Of a stretch of 21,703 nt of DNA, positions 14,206 through 19,861 are shown piece after piece. The position numbers and the translations under genes are program-made. The notes below the pieces were generated by a model. That model did no database searches. It saw only the letters and a list, made by a program, of their open reading frames with translations, and was not told where the DNA came from. The first letter of the stretch is position 1. Each line of letters opens with the position of its first letter. The stretch covers positions 1 through 21,703 of the IMG/VR virus record IMGVR_UViG_3300036900_000394; one strand, written 5' to 3'. Source of the stretch: a virus.

Positions 14206-14967
14206 GTGACGGGCAGACCCTCTCTAACCATCGAAGAACTTTTGTCCCGATACGAGCGCTACGACACGCGGCGGCGCGCTCTGCACATCCCGCATCCGTC
14301 GCGCGCGGGATTCATTCAGGGCTTCGACGACGCCGGCTTCGGCATGTCCAAACAGACCCTCTACAACTACGCCGAGCACTACAACCTGCCCTGGCCGCTG
14401 CTGCCAGAAGACGAAAACGACCTGGTGTGGGTCATCTTCGGCCAGCCACCCTTCGATCTGACCTATGCGCGCCAATCGGTCGCCAGGGCACTCGGCCAAC
14501 CCGTCGAGGACATCGTCGGTCAACCGTCGATCGAGCTGCTGCGGCACGGGGTGACCATGGACGAGGGGACCGTCGACTGCATGCGCCGCCTCAAGCAGGA
14601 CCCGGCGTACAAGGTCGCCTGCGTGGAGCAGGAGTGGGTCGACGTCGCCGAGGGGCACTGCCAGATGGTCAACATGCAGGTCCGCTACACCGGTGCGCAC
14701 ACCGATCGCTTCTACGTGGTTGCCCACCCGATTGGGGCGCCGTACGTCTCCGAAGCTGACCTGTTCAACGTGCAGCCGGATCTCTTCTACGAGATGAAGC
14801 GTGTTCCTCCGCCGGTGCTGGCGGAGGCCTTCCGCGCGGTCAAGGGCCGCGGCGTCGGCGAGCTGGTCGACACCGTGCTACTGCTCAACGATCACCCTGA
14901 ACTCATACGCGAATATCTGGACCACACGCTGCCAAAGTACGAGTTTCCAGGGGACGCCGAGACGTAA
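14206..14967 (+). CDS. Putative regulator with HTH-like and PAS-like segments, 253 aa
   Basis: Starts at GTG 14206 (a GGGGG stretch lies about 10 bases upstream). Near residues 35-62 FIQGFDDAGFGMSKQTLYNY resembles a helix-turn-helix. From about 73 to 170 a PAS-like pattern is visible: VWVIFGQPPFDLTYARQSVA, ALGQPVEDIVGQPSIELL, and later CVEQEWVDVAEGHCQMVNM and DRFYVVAHPIG. The C-terminal 60 residues are helical (LAEAFRAVKGRGVGELVDTV, LIREYLDHTL). PAS domains sense small molecules, redox state or light, so this could link phage decisions to host physiology. The domain call is by eye and I recognise no exact family. The other long frame here (14175-14759) is a shadow. Confidence 0.6.
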   Translation: MTGRPSLTIEELLSRYERYDTRRRALHIPHPSRAGFIQGFDDAGFGMSKQTLYNYAEHYNLPWPLLPEDENDLVWVIFGQPPFDLTYARQSVARALGQPVEDIVGQPSIELLRHGVTMDEGTVDCMRRLKQDPAYKVACVEQEWVDVAEGHCQMVNMQVRYTGAHTDRFYVVAHPIGAPYVSEADLFNVQPDLFYEMKRVPPPVLAEAFRAVKGRGVGELVDTVLLLNDHPELIREYLDHTLPKYEFPGDAET

Positions 14968-14976
14968 CCCCGCAAC

Positions 14977-15029
14977 ATTGGACCCATCTTCAGCCTTTTA
15001 GTTAGACGCCGCCACGCCGCAGACTGGCG
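14977..15029 (+). promoter_or_regulatory. Three-block promoter-like element, copy B, ahead of the 49-aa ORF
   Basis: Blocks ATTGGACCCATC (14977-14988), CTTTTAGTTAGACGC (14995-15009) and CGCAGACTGGCG (15018-15029) lie directly before the ATG at 15032. The layout matches copy A in inverted orientation, so the two copies point outward from the regulator module at 13713-14967. Confidence 0.6.
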
Positions 15030-15031
15030 CT

Positions 15032-15181
15032 ATGGCCGACAAGCCCCCGCGGCAGGATCTACTCGATGAGCTCGCGCGCCTGTTCGCCGACGAGGTCCGC
15101 GAGATCCTGAGTCGGCCCGAGCAGAAGGCACCTCAACCCAAGGAGAGCGCGCCAGCGAGTTCAACTAAGGAAGGTAGGTAA
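15032..15181 (+). CDS. Small charged protein, 49 aa, tail-to-tail with the integrase
   Basis: MADKPPRQDLLDELARLFAD begins a short helix (EVREILSRPEQ), followed by a Lys/Pro/Ser-rich tail to TAA at 15179-15181. It is preceded by copy B of the promoter-like element, which supports it as a real gene, and its last 49 bases overlap the integrase 3' end on the opposite strand. Its size and position next to a serine integrase make it a candidate excision (directionality) factor or integrase regulator; no motif proves this. Confidence 0.52.
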   Translation: MADKPPRQDLLDELARLFADEVREILSRPEQKAPQPKESAPASSTKEGR

Positions 15182-16851
15182 TCCACATATCCGCGTGCTG
15201 ATATGTCGCTTGCACCCCTTCCTGACGCACCATTGCTGAAGATCAGTACGGGCCGCTCGCCATCCGGGTACTGCGTTCTCGGGTGTGGGCAATGGGCCCA
15301 CGGTGCCTCTGGCGTGACGCGCCGCTCGTCGATCAGTCGCGCGGTGTAGGACCGCAGGCGCCACTGACGCCCCCCACCGAACCCACGCGTCTCGATGCAC
15401 ACGTTCGCAAACAGCATCGTGTACACCCGCCCCTGGCGTTCTGGCGACATGCCGTCAATCAGGGCGATGGGGTTGCTCAGCAGCAGGTCACACACGGCCG
15501 CGACCTCCTCATCGTTGAGGCGAGCGTCCTCCTCGTCGACGACCTGCTCCTTAAGCGTGGCGATCTCCAGCTGCGCCTGGGTGATGCGATCCAGGAGCGC
15601 GGTGGCCTGCTGCAGCTCGGCGCGCTCCAGCATCTGCTGGCTGATGTAGGCGACCCGCTCCTCGAGAAACGCAAGTCGCTGCTTCGCGGGCGAGGGCGCG
15701 GAATGCTCCAGGAGGTTGGCACGGGCGCGCTCTGCGAGCCCCTGCGCGTCCGCCAGCACGTTCGGCAACTCCTCTCGCAACAGACGTAGCGCCACGAACT
15801 CACGAATCTTCTGGGGCCTTAGGCACGGTCGGCCGTCAGTCCCGCGGCCAACACCCTTCGCCGAGCACGCGTAGGTGCCGGCGCCGAAGCCGATCATTCG
15901 GGAGCCGCACGTCTCGCACTCGAGCACGCCGGGCAACGCTTGCTTGTTGCCGCTTTTCATCGTGCGCGTGTTCGCGGGCTTGTCGAACTTCCGCCGCCAG
16001 CGACGCACACGGGCTGGCTCCCAGTAGGCCAGATCGGGACGGAACTGCTCGAAGTCACGCGGCGCGCCGCTGGCGTCCAGCGCGAACTTGTCCCACACCG
16101 TTGAACGCTGCCTGGTGTGGACGCCGAACCTGAAGGTGCCCGTATAGATCGTGTTGCGCAGGATGTAGCGCAATCCGTACACCATCCAACGTGTACTCTC
16201 GCCGCCGCGGCCGCGGAACGCCGGCCGCGCGGGCCCCTCGGCGTTGAGACGTCGGCAGATTTCGGCCAACGAGTCGCACTCATCGAAGAGCCGCGCGAGC
16301 GCGTCCATGACGTGCTGGTGCTCGGGGTTCTTGGCGACGTGCTTCTTGTCACGGTCGTCGGCCACGTTGACGTAGCCGAGTGGCGTTTTCATGTAGTGGG
16401 GCTCCCGCTCGAGCTTCTTGAATGTCCCGCTCCAGAGCGTGTTGCGAATGTTGCGCCAGTCGAGGCCTGCGATGAAGCACTGGAACTGGAACTGCATGAG
16501 ATCATCGTCGAGACGCAGGTTGTACTCGCGGTCCCAGGTATGGAACTGGCCATGTGCCTCGACGATGCGCCGCGCGATCGTGCCGCCGTCAACGCCGAAC
16601 TCATCACGGGTGAGGCGCTTGAAGTCGAAAGCGGCGATGCCCTGGATCACACCGGCCTTCATATCGTCGAGCATCTGCATGGCGACCTTGCGCTTGGTCA
16701 GGTCGGACCCCGAGGTGCCCTGCTCGTCGTAGTAGCGGACCGTGTGGCCGCGCTGTTCGATGCGTGGCCCCAGGTCGTACTGCGCTTCTGAGCGGTAGTT
16801 GCCGACCTGCCTCGCGGTTGAATTGCGGATCAGGACACCGATTACACTCAT
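15133..16851 (-). CDS. int: Large serine recombinase (phage integrase)
   Basis: The product has 572 residues. The N-terminal catalytic domain has RNSTARQ with nucleophile S11, the GTSGSDLTKRKV loop, and FDFKRLTRDEFGVDGG with the conserved arginines. The recombinase domain follows (PLGYVNV, then IYTGTFRFG). A zinc ribbon is at CETCGSRM ... YACSAKG ... RPC, then a coiled coil (LAFLEERVAYISQQML, LLDRITQAQLEIATLKE). Large serine integrases recombine attP with attB and need a directionality factor for excision. The last 50 residues (from about NGASGRGASDIS) are unlike the rest and include an inverted repeat. ATG 16851 has AAAGGA about 14 bases upstream, rather far. It lies downstream of the XRE repressor on the same strand, so the two may share a transcript. 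Confidence 0.93.
   Translation of the reverse strand: MSVIGVLIRNSTARQVGNYRSEAQYDLGPRIEQRGHTVRYYDEQGTSGSDLTKRKVAMQMLDDMKAGVIQGIAAFDFKRLTRDEFGVDGGTIARRIVEAHGQFHTWDREYNLRLDDDLMQFQFQCFIAGLDWRNIRNTLWSGTFKKLEREPHYMKTPLGYVNVADDRDKKHVAKNPEHQHVMDALARLFDECDSLAEICRRLNAEGPARPAFRGRGGESTRWMVYGLRYILRNTIYTGTFRFGVHTRQRSTVWDKFALDASGAPRDFEQFRPDLAYWEPARVRRWRRKFDKPANTRTMKSGNKQALPGVLECETCGSRMIGFGAGTYACSAKGVGRGTDGRPCLRPQKIREFVALRLLREELPNVLADAQGLAERARANLLEHSAPSPAKQRLAFLEERVAYISQQMLERAELQQATALLDRITQAQLEIATLKEQVVDEEDARLNDEEVAAVCDLLLSNPIALIDGMSPERQGRVYTMLFANVCIETRGFGGGRQWRLRSYTARLIDERRVTPEAPWAHCPHPRTQYPDGERPVLIFSNGASGRGASDISARGYVDYLPSLVELAGALSLG
15185..15206. repeat. Inverted repeat in the 3' end of the integrase gene
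   Basis: ACATATC (15185-15191) and GATATGT (15200-15206) form a perfect 7-bp inverted repeat around CGCGTGCT. It lies inside the integrase C-terminal tail and just past the stop of the 49-aa ORF. It is a candidate part of attP or a terminator-like hairpin; neither is established. Confidence 0.4.
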
Positions 16852-16882
16852 AGCTGCAGGTTCAGTCCTTTCACACTGGTGG

Positions 16883-16926
16883 ATCTGCCATTGCCCCGGC
16901 CGAGCGACACACGGTGCGGGGCAGAT
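16883..16926. repeat. Inverted repeat between XRE repressor and integrase
   Basis: ATCTGCC (16883-16889) is mirrored by GGCAGAT (16920-16926), with an inner CCCCG/CGGGG pair. The 44-base span lies in the 87-base gap between the repressor stop and the integrase start. The length fits a serine-integrase attP site or a leader hairpin controlling integrase; no core sequence can be proven here. Confidence 0.38.
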
Positions 16927-16938
16927 TTGTGCACGTTT

Positions 16939-17160
16939 TTACCCTGACGTGAGCTGGGTGGGCTTGACGCCCAGCGCGGCAGCGAGCTTGCGCAGGGTGC
17001 TCGGGCGGGCGGCATGTGTGCCGCGTTCGATACGGATGATGGCCGCGGCGCTGACGCCGGCGATCTCGGCTAGGTCGGTCTGGCTGAGCGCCTGGAGGAG
17101 CCGCAGCTGGCGGACGCGCCGCCCCAGCAGGGTTGGATCGGCGTCTCTGGTGGTTGTCAT
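16939..17160 (-). CDS. XRE-type repressor, 73 aa
   Basis: A single compact helix-turn-helix fills most of the protein: LGRRVRQLRLLQALSQTDL, AEIAGVSAAAIIRIERGTH, then RPSTLRKLAAALGVKPTQL. Its size is typical of a minimal Cro/CI-like DNA-binding domain. The ATG at 17160 lies seven bases after a leftward -10 box (TATACT), so the mRNA is predicted to begin at or near the start codon. Two AGTATACT palindromes in the divergent promoter are the obvious operators, giving autoregulation and control of the SWIM gene. The integrase follows downstream. Confidence 0.85.
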   Translation of the reverse strand: MTTTRDADPTLLGRRVRQLRLLQALSQTDLAEIAGVSAAAIIRIERGTHAARPSTLRKLAAALGVKPTQLTSG

Positions 17161-17166
17161 ATGTCC

Positions 17167-17203
17167 CAGTATACTTGCATTAGACGTGCACTGTCAGTAT
17201 ACT
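17167..17203. promoter_or_regulatory. Overlapping divergent promoters with twin AGTATACT operators
   Basis: CAGTATACT occurs at 17167-17175 and 17195-17203, 28 bases apart; AGTATACT is a perfect palindrome. Rightward: -35 TTGCAT (17175-17180), 17-base spacer, -10 TATACT (17198-17203). Leftward: -35 CTGACA (17197-17192), 18-base spacer, -10 TATACT (17173-17168). Each palindrome covers one promoter's -10 and adjoins or overlaps the other's -35, so a bound repressor would block both. Predicted transcription starts fall at or next to the ATGs at 17210 and 17160. Confidence 0.72.
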
Positions 17204-17209
17204 CTGGAC

Positions 17210-17623
17210 ATGCAAAGAGAGCAGGCCAGCGTTAGAGGCGCCGACCTGCTCGAGGCCAACACCCTGGACAAGAGGGCATCGACCGTGACAACCGTACTGC
17301 TTCCCGAGACTGACCCGCGCGGCGCCAAGGCCGTCGCCATCGCCACCGACGCCGGCCAGTGGCTCAAGTGCTACCTCAAAGACGGCCGCAAGGCGTATGG
17401 CATCCGCTCGAGCCGCGATTCGGACGAGGTCTATTTCGTCACCCGCACCTCGTGCACCTGCTACGACGGCCAGCGCCGCACCTGCAAGCACATGCTCGCC
17501 GTGCAGCTGCACTGCGAACTGGTCGCGGACAAAACGCCGGCTCCGAAGGCCGACCTGAGCCGCATCCTCGGCAAGCCCCAGCGCGGCGTCATTCCCGCGG
17601 CGCTCATCGAGCGGGAGGACTGA
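17210..17623 (+). CDS. SWIM zinc-finger protein, 137 aa (or 112 aa)
   Basis: The C-terminal half carries SCTCYDGQRRTCKHMLAVQL, the CxC ... CxH signature of SWIM domains, which bind zinc and contact DNA or proteins. A beta-rich stretch precedes it (GQWLKCYLKDGRKAYGIRSS, DEVYFVTRT). Two starts are possible. ATG 17210 sits at the predicted transcription start and would be leaderless. GTG 17285 has AGAGGG about eight bases upstream and begins just before the conserved-looking part. It is the first gene of a four-gene rightward operon controlled by the XRE switch. The SWIM assignment is from the motif. Confidence 0.75.
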   Translation: MQREQASVRGADLLEANTLDKRASTVTTVLLPETDPRGAKAVAIATDAGQWLKCYLKDGRKAYGIRSSRDSDEVYFVTRTSCTCYDGQRRTCKHMLAVQLHCELVADKTPAPKADLSRILGKPQRGVIPAALIERED

Positions 17624-17895
17624 TGAGCGTCGCCGCTGACCCGTCTGGTGCGTACTTCGCGTGGCGCTACTACCACCCGCACGAGGCCGAGGACCCCAGC
17701 GCCATCTGGGGCGCCGCGTGGCGCGCCGGCGGCCGCGCGGCCATGCAGGACTCCACGCGCCTCGTCGAGCTCGTGCCGCTGCTGCGGGACCTGCTCTGCC
17801 TGTTGGAGGACGGGCAGATCGAGCACCTGGTCCGCGCCAGTGATCGCCGACCAGCGCCCACCTTCGACGACGACGAGTGCGAGGTGCAGTGGTGA
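17623..17895 (+). CDS. Small hypothetical protein, paralogue of 13173-13436
   Basis: The product has 90 residues. AYFAWRYYHPHEAEDPSAIW followed by GAAWRAGGRAAMQ aligns with the early-operon protein at 13173. A Leu-rich helix (LVELVPLLRDLLCLLED) and an acidic tail (FDDDECEVQW) differ from that copy. The ATG shares one base with the SWIM stop (TGATG). A family present on both sides of the lysogeny switch suggests a role needed under two conditions, but no function is known. Confidence 0.68.
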   Translation: MSVAADPSGAYFAWRYYHPHEAEDPSAIWGAAWRAGGRAAMQDSTRLVELVPLLRDLLCLLEDGQIEHLVRASDRRPAPTFDDDECEVQW

Positions 17896-18026
17896 ATCGC
17901 TGCTGGTGCGGTGCCGACGGCGAGCACGAGCACCTGTGTGGCGGCGGAATGATCAACGCGTTCCACCCCGGCTATCTGTTGGTCTGGTGGCAGCTGCTTC
18001 GCAGAATTGTGCGGCGCAAGCCATGA
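17892..18026 (+). CDS. Tiny Cys/His-rich protein, 44 aa
   Basis: The GTG start overlaps the upstream stop (GTGA). The product begins MNRCWCGADGEHEHLCGGG, with three Cys and two His in 14 residues (likely one zinc), and has a basic C-terminus LLRRIVRRKP. The next gene starts inside its stop (ATGA). The coupled overlaps at both ends support translation. Confidence 0.6.
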   Translation: MNRCWCGADGEHEHLCGGGMINAFHPGYLLVWWQLLRRIVRRKP

Positions 18027-18382
18027 ACGGGCGTGTGCCGACCGAGGACGTCGAGGGCATCGTCGAGAGCGTCAACGGGACAGGCCTCAAGATCGGCGGC
18101 ACGTGGGTCAACGTCTCGCGCTTTCACCCGGTGACGCTGCCCGAGAGCGGCGCCCATGTGCGTCTTCAGGTGGATGCAAAGGGGTACATCGTGGGCCTCG
18201 AGAACCTCTCCTCTGGCACAACTCCCGCAGTTCTGAGCGCGAAGGACGACCGCATCACGCGGCTCGCGGTGCTCAAGGCCGCGGCCGAGTTTGTCGGGCT
18301 GTGGGGGCAGTCCCGCGAGGACGTTCGCTCGGAGCATGTCCTGGTCATCGCCGACAAGTGGCTCAAGTGGGTCGAGGACTGA
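18023..18382 (+). CDS. Hypothetical phage protein with OB-like N-terminus, 119 aa
   Basis: Residues 10-65 form a small beta-barrel pattern (VEGIVESVNGTGLKIGGTWV, HVRLQVDAKGYIVGLE), as in short OB-fold nucleic-acid-binding domains. Residues 75-119 are a helical module (DRITRLAVLKAAAEFVGLWG ... VIADKWLKWVED) often seen at the C-terminus of phage single-strand-binding-like proteins. It is the last gene of the rightward SWIM operon. The ssDNA-binding role is inferred from fold pattern only. Confidence 0.65.
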   Translation: MNGRVPTEDVEGIVESVNGTGLKIGGTWVNVSRFHPVTLPESGAHVRLQVDAKGYIVGLENLSSGTTPAVLSAKDDRITRLAVLKAAAEFVGLWGQSREDVRSEHVLVIADKWLKWVED

Positions 18383-18488
18383 CCAGTCGCTTAGAATGCG
18401 TGTTCGGATCAAAACGACCGCCGCGCTGCGGAAACAGCCGGCGGCCCGACACCGAAGGGAGATAGCCCTCGATGCATCAACACGCTAG

Positions 18489-18509
18489 CACTGGGCCCAC
18501 GGGCCAGTG
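18489..18509 (+). promoter_or_regulatory. Hairpin that includes the GTG start of the ClpP-like gene
   Basis: CACTGG (18489-18494) pairs with CCAGTG (18504-18509), with an inner CC/GG pair and a CACG loop. The last three bases of the stem are the start codon itself. No strong Shine-Dalgarno is present. Such a fold would limit initiation unless melted. The surrounding 124-base gap (18383-18506) otherwise holds only a 30-codon frame (18396-18488) that I do not call. Confidence 0.45.
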
Positions 18510-19103
18510 ACCATCGTCCCCAACCAGCTGCAACCAACTCCGGGTGGGACGGTTTACGTCTCGTTTTCCTCTGACGTCAACGCCCATTCAACAGAGAGCC
18601 TGCTGGCCATAATGGCCAACCTGGCCAACATCGGAGTGGCCCAGGTCCATCTGCTGCTCTCAACACCGGGCGGCAACGTGATGCATGGGATGAACCTCTA
18701 CAACGTGTTGCGCGCACTCCCCTTCGATCTGACCACGCACAACGTGGGTAACGTCGATTCAATCGGCAACACAGTCTTTCTTGCGGGCAGACAGCGCTAC
18801 GCCTGTGAAAACACGACGTTCATGTTCCACGGCGTGGGTCTGAACGCGATCGGCCAGCGGCTCGAGGAGAAGTCAGTCCGCCAGACGCTCGCGTCGATCG
18901 TGGCTGACCAGACCCGGATCGGGGCTGTCATTCAACGGCACACCAGCCTGACGACGAGACAGATCGCCGGACTGTTTCGTGAGCAACAGACCAAAGACGC
19001 GGCATACGCCGTTCGCTTCGGGATTGTTCACGAGATTCGCGACGTTGAGATCCCCCAGGGCACTCCTGTAATCGCGCTGGTATTCCAACGCCAGGGCGTC
19101 TAG
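18507..19103 (+). CDS. ClpP/SDH-family serine protease-like protein, 198 aa
   Basis: The fold pattern is that of ClpP: TVYVSFSSDVNA, then LLLSTPGGNVMHGMNLYNVL (the oxyanion-side SPGG and following helix), NVDSIGNTVFLAG with candidate nucleophile S85, and TTFMFHGVG with H108 in the place of the catalytic His. The third acid is not clear. The nucleophile setting (NVDSIG, not AASMG) is unusual, so the protein could be a divergent or host-interacting protease, not a true Clp subunit. Phage ClpP-like enzymes are usually prohead proteases beside the portal; this one stands alone between the switch operon and the lysis region, with lower GC by eye, which suggests an acquired accessory gene. GTG 18507 is the only start after an in-frame TAG. 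Confidence 0.8.
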   Translation: MTIVPNQLQPTPGGTVYVSFSSDVNAHSTESLLAIMANLANIGVAQVHLLLSTPGGNVMHGMNLYNVLRALPFDLTTHNVGNVDSIGNTVFLAGRQRYACENTTFMFHGVGLNAIGQRLEEKSVRQTLASIVADQTRIGAVIQRHTSLTTRQIAGLFREQQTKDAAYAVRFGIVHEIRDVEIPQGTPVIALVFQRQGV

Positions 19104-19177
19104 CTCGAACGCGCTCACAGCAGGAGGATACTGGGTCGAGATCGTGTTCGTGGTCGAGATCCTGGTTACAGGTGTGT

Positions 19178-19336
19178 TTAGAGCAACCTCGCGAGCGCGC
19201 AGCCGCCGATCAGGAATAGCAGCACCGTCGGGTCGGGCCCGCCGATGACCAGGAACACCAACACCAGAATCAGCACCAGCAGCGCGATCAGCCACCCGAG
19301 TGTGACGGCTCTACCGCTGACGGTTCCGAGTTGCAT
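19178..19336 (-). CDS. Small membrane protein, 52 aa (holin-region)
   Basis: MQLGTVSGRAVTLGWLIALL begins a long hydrophobic helix continuing VLILVLVFLVIGG; after GPDPT a second short hydrophobic segment follows (VLLFLIGGCALARLL). The ATG overlaps the upstream stop as TAATG. Two closely spaced membrane segments and the position at the end of the lysis region suit a holin, antiholin or spanin-like accessory. In the 74 bases to the ClpP-like gene, GGTCGAGATC is repeated 18 bases apart; no clear terminator is seen. Confidence 0.6.
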   Translation of the reverse strand: MQLGTVSGRAVTLGWLIALLVLILVLVFLVIGGPDPTVLLFLIGGCALARLL

Positions 19337-19515
19337 TACCTCGTTTCCCTCCCAAAAATGAAGCCCACAGAGCTGCCCACGATGACCAGCGCGCCCTTGA
19401 TCGCCGCCTCGTCCGTGTTCGGGCTGACCACGATCCACGTCATCGCGACGATCAGCACGACCGAGATGACCGCGGTGACGACCAGCTTCGCCAGCTCCAG
19501 GTGCTGGTCGGTCAT
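19336..19515 (-). CDS. Small membrane protein, 59 aa (holin candidate)
   Basis: The N-terminus MTDQHLELAKLVVTAVISVV enters a single or hairpin membrane segment (LIVAMTWIVV), and a second hydrophobic stretch follows (KGALVIVGSSVGFIFG) before a basic end GRETR. Two spans with a short acidic loop match small phage holins. I chose ATG 19515 because it overlaps the upstream stop (ATGA); the frame is open to 19539. Confidence 0.62.
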   Translation of the reverse strand: MTDQHLELAKLVVTAVISVVLIVAMTWIVVSPNTDEAAIKGALVIVGSSVGFIFGRETR

Positions 19516-19745
19516 CGGCGCGTCAGCGCGGTGATCCATGCCGTGGTCACCGACGATAGGATGGCAATCGCCGCCTGCTCTTCAACGGGTTTGTCGCTGC
19601 CCAACAAGATGGCGAAGCACCCGCCACCGATGAACAGGGTCAGCCAGAAACCCGCAACCAGCCGCGCCAGGGTCAGGGTGACCTTGAGTCCTCGCCATTC
19701 GAGGATGACCGCGTGGTCGGGGTCGAGCTGCGGCGGCTGATCCAT
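19512..19745 (-). CDS. Small membrane protein, 77 aa (holin candidate)
   Basis: A polar start (MDQPPQLDPDHAVILEWRG) leads to a transmembrane stretch (LARLVAGFWLTLFIGGGCFA) and a moderately hydrophobic C-terminal helix (AAIAILSSVTTAWITALTRR). It lies directly after the endolysin candidate and one overlapping small gene. Which of these small membrane proteins is the true holin cannot be told from sequence. Confidence 0.6.
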   Translation of the reverse strand: MDQPPQLDPDHAVILEWRGLKVTLTLARLVAGFWLTLFIGGGCFAILLGSDKPVEEQAAIAILSSVTTAWITALTRR

Positions 19746-19858
19746 CGAGCACGAACCTCAGCCCCCGCGACACCGCCGACAAACCCCGCCATAGTCGGCA
19801 ACCCGTGCTTGCCCAGCCAGTCGGCCAGGAACAGCAGGAAGTCTGGCCAGACGTTCAC
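19673..19858 (-). CDS. Possible small membrane protein, 61 aa, overlapping the next gene
   Basis: GTG 19858 lies two bases after the endolysin stop. The product has an amphipathic-to-hydrophobic N-terminal half (MNVWPDFLLFLADWLGKHGL, PTMAGFVGGVAGAEV) and a Ser/Thr/Arg-rich tail. The tail overlaps the start of the 77-aa gene by 73 bases in another frame. The N-terminal half looks coding; the tail looks like read-over. It may be a real holin partner or a chance frame. Confidence 0.42.
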   Translation of the reverse strand: MNVWPDFLLFLADWLGKHGLPTMAGFVGGVAGAEVRARWISRRSSTPTTRSSSNGEDSRSP

Positions 19859-19861
19859 GCA

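Noticed and set aside
14175-14759. Plus-strand frame of 194 codons
   Set aside because: Arg/Ala-rich alternative frame inside the HTH/PAS-like gene, whose own frame has ordinary composition.
18396-18488. 30-codon ORF before the ClpP-like gene
   Set aside because: Basic, low-complexity product with no ribosome-binding site; not enough to call.
19134-19162. Direct repeat GGTCGAGATC between convergent genes
   Set aside because: Two 10-base copies only, no symmetry or neighbouring element; noted but not interpreted.
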